The notes beneath the pieces were generated by a model. It ran no database searches, was not told the DNA's origin, and saw nothing but the letters and a program-made list of their open reading frames with translations. From Candidatus Adiutrix sp. (GTDB taxonomy: Bacteria; Desulfobacterota; Desulfarculia; Adiutricales; Adiutricaceae): a stretch of DNA of 8,929 bases. Numbering within the stretch: the stretch's first letter is position 1; each line of letters begins with the position of its first letter. The stretch lies in NCBI GenBank assembly GCA_031273445.1, contig JAISRV010000366.1, positions 1-8,929 on the forward strand, read 5' to 3'. This document shows, piece by piece, positions 5,813 to 8,929 of the stretch. Position numbers and translations under genes: made by a program.

Positions 5813-6519
5813 ACCGGCATGAATACACCGACCAAAATGAGAGTACAAAGGGCTGTTTTCATCCTGGGGTTTTGTTAACTCATCAAAACTCAATCAGACC
5901 CGACCAAGATGGCCGGCCGTTTCGACTCAAACTAATTTTGCCCTCAAACATCGCCCCCAACACTAATAATTATGATCACTTTGGAGGCCTCATTCCAATA
6001 CCCCATCGGTCAAATCAAGTAGTCGTCTCTGAAATGACGACAATCCCGGCAACTACTTCAGAGGTGGGCGCTTCCGAAGCGATGTTCGCCAAATGGGGGA
6101 GCTTTGACGCATCTATTATAGTGTGGGCCGCTTTTACTGATAACCTCAGAACTAGCGAATGGCGAATGATGATTTCAAAATTGATTGACGACATACCCAA
6201 CCTTAAAAGTTTTTTTGAAGATGCTGCCCCGATCTCTCCAAGCCCAGAAACTGTCGCTGAGGCACGGTGTTTTCTCAATCGATTACTGCCCCTGACTCCG
6301 TTGCCGGAAGCTAAATACTATTTCGACGGAGGCTTGTCATTTTTTTGGGACACCGACCAAGTAGTGTCCGGATTCAGCCTATTCGGCAACGGGTCTATTG
6401 AATGTTATCTGAAGCATAATAACCATGTTCTTTTTGATGATATTTATGATTTAGATGACGAACCTCAAATAAAAGCGATTTGCCAAAAAATTTTCGACCT
6501 GGCCCGGGAGGGGCGCTGA
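5809..6519 (+). CDS. Uncharacterised protein, second gene of three-gene unit
   Basis: A 236-aa protein with no recognised family. It starts inside the stop of the previous gene (ATGA) with GGAGA about 9 nt upstream and ends TGATG, sharing one base with the start of the next. The N-terminal third is polar and Asn-rich; the middle (residues ~95-140) alternates Trp-containing strands and helices (IIVWAAFTD, SEWRMMISKLIDDIP). Pro-rich PISPSPET (141-148) and PLTPLPEA (161-168) frame a helix. The last ~65 residues look like a compact beta module: FDGGLSFFWDTD (172-183), then GFSLFGNGSIECY (188-200). This resembles a recurring DGG-[IL]-x-F-x-W ... nG-x-I C-terminal pattern in uncharacterised bacterial proteins; that is remembered similarity only. 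No signal peptide or membrane segment. Likely partner of its two neighbours. Confidence 0.85.
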   Translation: MNRHEYTDQNESTKGCFHPGVLLTHQNSIRPDQDGRPFRLKLILPSNIAPNTNNYDHFGGLIPIPHRSNQVVVSEMTTIPATTSEVGASEAMFAKWGSFDASIIVWAAFTDNLRTSEWRMMISKLIDDIPNLKSFFEDAAPISPSPETVAEARCFLNRLLPLTPLPEAKYYFDGGLSFFWDTDQVVSGFSLFGNGSIECYLKHNNHVLFDDIYDLDDEPQIKAICQKIFDLAREGR

Positions 6520-7178
6520 TGACGCCGACTGTGCCGATCCCGCCGCCTGAATGCCATCTCCACGCCTTTTTTTCGCCCCGAGAAATAAAAAACGGCGACC
6601 CCGAAGAGTATATTTTCGTCCGATTTTTCAACAAAAGCGATGATGACGGCGCCTCGTGCTATGTGACCGGCCGCCAGCACGGGCATAATATTTATTATCA
6701 ATGCAACAAAATCCAAAAAGAACGCGCTCAAAAAGATCCTGATGGTTATCAGGACGCGGCTTTCCTTCATTTTGACAAAGAGGACTTTTTGTCATATGAA
6801 TTTGCTAAACCCGAGGCCTTGGAAAATTGGGGGCTAAAAACCATCTTTGAGGTCATTCCAGACCCCAAAGATGATTCACCCACTCACACTCTGGTGCGGC
6901 TGGCGAGCGGCTTACAGATCGTCGCTGCCGCCGGCGAAGGCGTATCGAAGAAAAATGTTCTTAAGGTGCTTGAATATAAGGGTTCGCAGGGTGAGAAGGA
7001 AAAGCAAGTCACCAGAAACAGCTTGAAAACTGAATTACGAAAATATTTCAAACAGCGGTGGCGTTGGGTAGCTGAGGCCGCTAAAGCAGGCTGGCTGGAC
7101 GATTGTTCCCGTGTGGCCAATGGGGTATGCAGCAATCCAACCCCAATGAACTGTACGGATTTGAGATCAAACCTTTAA
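6519..7178 (+). CDS. Uncharacterised protein, third gene of three-gene unit
   Basis: A 219-aa protein with no recognised family. The start at 6519 is preferred because the ATG overlaps the upstream stop by one base (TGATG) and follows GGGAGGGG by about 5 nt; an in-frame ATG at 6480 lies 13 codons inside the previous gene. The N-terminus is Pro-rich (MTPTVPIPPP). Residues ~12-60 are His/aromatic-rich (ECHLHAFF, YIFVRFF, GRQHGHNIYY). Residues 144-186 are strongly basic (Lys/Arg in KKNVLKVLEYK, EKEKQVTRNSLK, LRKYFKQRWRW), which could suit nucleic-acid contact, although this is inference. The C-terminal ~30 residues hold three Cys (196, 204, 211). No catalytic signature, signal peptide or membrane helix. 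The gene ends just before the repeats and IS remnant, so its 3' end could have been altered by the insertion. Confidence 0.82.
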   Translation: MTPTVPIPPPECHLHAFFSPREIKNGDPEEYIFVRFFNKSDDDGASCYVTGRQHGHNIYYQCNKIQKERAQKDPDGYQDAAFLHFDKEDFLSYEFAKPEALENWGLKTIFEVIPDPKDDSPTHTLVRLASGLQIVAAAGEGVSKKNVLKVLEYKGSQGEKEKQVTRNSLKTELRKYFKQRWRWVAEAAKAGWLDDCSRVANGVCSNPTPMNCTDLRSNL

Positions 7179-7184
7179 CTGAAA

Positions 7185-7254
7185 TCCTGATTAATAATGA
7201 TCATAAGCCGAGTTTTATGCTGTAATGTTTCCTGATTAATAATTAAGATAAGCC
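7185..7254. repeat. Imperfect 25-bp direct repeat, 45-bp period
   Basis: TCCTGATTAATAAT occurs exactly at 7185-7198 and 7230-7243. Similarity continues to GATAAGCC/CATAAGCC, giving two ~25-nt copies (7185-7209, 7230-7254). The second copy covers the stop codon and last codons of the transposase remnant; the first lies between it and the end of the third orphan gene. It may be a duplicated end of the IS. Confidence 0.7.
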
Positions 7255-7659
7255 CTGTTTCAGAAGACGGAAGGGCATGGGTTCAGTTCTTAATGCGACA
7301 TAGGCCAACCTTGTGAGCATAGTGGAGAGGTCGAAACGGCGGTTGAAGCGATACGAGAAAGAAGCCAGGTAACGGCGAGTGTGCTTTTGCGCCGCCTGAT
7401 ATGTTCCGGTGATGGACTTCTTAACATTGCCCAGAACCGTATTGACCCATTTAAAGGCGCTGTTTTGCGCTTCCTTGTTCCCGCTGGTTTTTATAGGAGC
7501 ATGCCGACAGCTACACTCTGTAAGACCCTTAAAACAAGACAGTCCATCAGTAAGCACATCCGATCCCGGCCTTAATATGATCGCCCCAAGGCGCATAATC
7601 TCTTCTTTCCGAAAACCTTTGACGCACACCATGTTACATAATTGGGAAATCAGACTCAT
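7243..7659 (-). pseudogene. Truncated IS1595-family (ISXO2-like) transposase
   Basis: The 138-residue reading frame matches the C-terminal half of IS1595-family DDE transposases. PGSDVLTDGLSCFKGL (residues ~32-47) holds the second catalytic Asp region, SAFKWVNTVLGNVKKSITGTY (~67-87) is the family's hallmark W-x-N-T-x-x-G-N-x-K block, followed by RRYLASFSYRFNRRFDL and the ending PMPFRLLK. Full-length members are about 300 aa with an N-terminal zinc ribbon and an earlier catalytic Asp; both are absent. The first ~9 residues (MSLISQLCN) resemble a genuine IS1595-type N-terminus rather than mid-protein, so the middle may have been deleted internally instead of the 5' end being cut off. A ribosome-like GAGG precedes the ATG and an in-frame TGA lies just upstream. 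No transposition is expected from this copy. Terminal inverted repeats and target duplication could not be defined by eye. Confidence 0.8.
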
Positions 7660-7699
7660 AATGCCTCAGTGATTTGTTCATGTTATTGTTGAACTAATC

Positions 7700-7750
7700 C
7701 TTAAGCGGGCGCGACGTAAAAGCGCCGGATTTCCGGCGCTTTTACGTCGC
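7700..7750. repeat. 51-bp palindromic repeat, copy 2 (terminator-like)
   Basis: An exact second copy of 4045-4095 in the same orientation: 19-bp arms at 7711-7729 and 7732-7750 around TT, with the A4-stem-T4 core of a bidirectional terminator. Identity stops at both ends (C versus G before; GGTC versus AGAA after). Here it lies downstream of the minus-strand flagellin gene, about 60 bp past its stop, and directly abuts the AT-rich end of the IS remnant. Confidence 0.9.
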
Positions 7751-7757
7751 GGTCAAG

Positions 7758-7783
7758 GGGCCGGCGAATAAGGCCGCCGGCCC
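7758..7783 (-). terminator. GC-rich hairpin downstream of flagellin
   Basis: Perfect 9-bp arms (GGGCCGGCG at 7758-7766 and CGCCGGCCC at 7775-7783) with an 8-nt loop, about 25 nt beyond the flagellin stop. There is no T-run of its own. With the palindromic repeat that follows it forms two hairpins in series, a plausible strong stop for a highly expressed gene. Confidence 0.45.
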
Positions 7784-7808
7784 GCCGCCGGGGCTGCCCC
7801 TGGCTGTT

Positions 7809-8929
7809 TTACAGGAGACTCAAAGCCAGTTGCGACATGGAGTTGGCCTGGGCCAGCATGCCGACCGCGGCCTGGGTCAGGACGTTGTTTTTGGTGAATT
7901 CCGTCATTTCCTTGGCCATGTCCACATCCGAAATGCGGCTTTCCGCGGCCTGGAGGTTTTCCGCCTGGATTTCCAAATTGGTCATGGTGTTTTCCAGGCG
8001 ATTCTGCATGGCCCCGAGGTCGGCCCGGATCTGGTCTTTTTTGGTGATGGCTTCTGTCAGGGCGTCAAGGGCTTCCTGGGCGCTCGACTGAGTGCGGATT
8101 TCCGCCCCGGCCCAGGCGGCGTTGTCCGCGTTCTGAACCTCTATGAAGGTGTCGCGGCCCATGCCGGTGATATGGGCCGTGGCGGAGCCCATGCCTGTCA
8201 GAAGCATTTTCGTGTCGTCGCTGGTGCTGAAGTCCACCGAGGAGCCGGAGCCGATATTGGCGATCCAGAGGTCGCGCTCCCGGCCGACGTCCCGGCCGCT
8301 CAAAATCACGTTCCAGACTTCGTTGCCCTGCTGGGCTTTGGTCTGCACTCCCTGCATGGAGGCCCATTTTTCGCCGCCGAGACTGAAATTGGCCCCGGAC
8401 TGGTTAGATTGCAGAGTGGCCATGTTCTGGAAGCTGACCAGCCCCAGGGCGCTCTGCATGCTGGCGGTGTTGGCGGCGGAGGCCATGCTGATGCCCTGTT
8501 CGCAGGCCACCAGGTTATTGTTGTCCCCGCCCTCTTTGGCGAAAACATAGACCATGCCGGCGGAGGCGTCGAACATGGCCCAGAACTGGGAGTCGGCGTT
8601 ATGGTTGATGGCGCTGGTCAGGCTGCGGCCCATGTCCGCGTCGGCGGCGTTCATGCTGGTTATGGTTTTAGTGCTGTCCAGTTCAGCCGTGGCCGCGGCT
8701 GAACTCCCCCAGACATAAGCTTCGTTCCCTACGCAGACGGCGAAGGCGCTCATGTTCGTGCCGACAACGTTTGTGACGTTCACCGCGGCCGCGGCCGCGG
8801 CGCCGGCGGAGCCGAAGCGGATGCCCACGCGGCTCTGAGTGCCGGCGTTGACTTTGTTTATCAAATCTTGCAGGCTGTCGCCGGCGTTGACCCGGTACAT
8901 GCCGGCCGTGTAACGGCCGTCCAGCAAGT
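7809..8929 (-). CDS. fliC: Flagellin, C-terminal part (N-terminus beyond window)
   Basis: The structural subunit of the flagellar filament, exported by the flagellar type III system and polymerised at the tip. The visible 373 codons are open to the window edge. The last 90 residues are a clear Flagellin_C (D1/D0) domain: AQEALDALTEAITKKDQIRADLGA, then RLENTMTNLEIQAENLQAAESRISDVDMAKEM, then FTKNNVLTQAAVGMLAQANSMSQLALSLL. The preceding ~280 residues are the surface-exposed variable region, beta-rich, with an Ala run encoded by a GCGGCC repeat near 8781-8800. The N-terminal D0/D1 half (~140+ residues) must lie to the right, so the whole protein probably exceeds 500 aa. A TTG near 8927 is not a start; homology demands more sequence upstream. 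Oddities: two Cys codons (8733-8735, 8502-8504) and six Trp in the visible part. Two hairpins follow the stop. Confidence 0.96.
   Translation of the reverse strand, partial: LLDGRYTAGMYRVNAGDSLQDLINKVNAGTQSRVGIRFGSAGAAAAAAVNVTNVVGTNMSAFAVCVGNEAYVWGSSAAATAELDSTKTITSMNAADADMGRSLTSAINHNADSQFWAMFDASAGMVYVFAKEGGDNNNLVACEQGISMASAANTASMQSALGLVSFQNMATLQSNQSGANFSLGGEKWASMQGVQTKAQQGNEVWNVILSGRDVGRERDLWIANIGSGSSVDFSTSDDTKMLLTGMGSATAHITGMGRDTFIEVQNADNAAWAGAEIRTQSSAQEALDALTEAITKKDQIRADLGAMQNRLENTMTNLEIQAENLQAAESRISDVDMAKEMTEFTKNNVLTQAAVGMLAQANSMSQLALSLL

Larger units (their letters stand above)
4045..7750. mobile_element. Putative acquired island bracketed by 51-bp direct repeats
   Basis: The segment between the two repeat copies is visibly lower in GC than its flanks: hand counts on single 60-base lines give 43% at 5041-5100 and 28% at 6421-6480, against 73% at 1021-1080 and 58% at 8401-8460. 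It contains only accessory-type content: a parDE toxin-antitoxin pair, three overlapping orphan genes and a degenerate IS1595-family transposase. No integrase, relaxase or att-associated tRNA is visible. Island status is therefore inferred from composition, content and the flanking repeats; the repeats could instead be pre-existing terminators. Confidence 0.45.

Noticed and set aside
7381..7672. Plus-strand open frames opposite the transposase
   Set aside because: They are antisense to a frame with clear IS1595 hallmark motifs and have no homology-like features.
7830..8702. 290-codon plus-strand open frame antisense to flagellin
   Set aside because: It is Gly/His/Val-rich without domains and mirrors the codon structure of an unmistakable flagellin.

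Overview
The window suggests a GC-rich, flagellated, Gram-negative bacterium. The flagellin C-terminus and the DUF3829-type lipoprotein look most like Desulfobacterota/deltaproteobacteria, but this is an impression from protein style, not a phylogenetic result. The window divides into a GC-rich backbone (about 1-4044 and 7751-8929) and a visibly AT-richer insert between them (about 4096-7699).

Left backbone. At the left edge, on the minus strand, is the 5' end of a secreted papain-like cysteine protease: signal peptide, then a Q-x5-C-W active-site motif. Divergent from it is a two-gene plus-strand operon: proC (pyrroline-5-carboxylate reductase) overlapping by 11 nt a metallo-beta-lactamase/beta-CASP nuclease of the RNA-processing exonuclease type. 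Converging on that operon is a minus-strand lipoprotein of the DUF3829 kind. Its last codons and stop lie inside a 29-bp x 4 tandem repeat, and a long hairpin sits between the convergent genes.

Central insert. A perfect 51-bp repeat, itself a palindromic terminator-like hairpin, occurs in the same orientation at 4045-4095 and 7700-7750 and brackets the AT-richer segment. Inside, in order, are a ParD/ParE toxin-antitoxin pair, three overlapping genes of unknown function (256, 236 and 219 aa) that look like one translationally coupled unit, and a degenerate IS1595-family transposase missing most of its N-terminal half. Composition, TA module, orphan genes and IS remnant together suggest a horizontally acquired island. 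The three-gene unit is the best candidate here for an undescribed system; no catalytic motif could be recognised in it, so any function (defence, toxin/immunity or other) is speculation.

Right backbone. Beyond the second repeat copy a further GC-rich hairpin lies downstream of a minus-strand flagellin gene. Its C-terminal D0/D1 domain and much of the variable domain are visible; its N-terminus is outside the window. The flagellin is unusual in containing two cysteines and several tryptophans.
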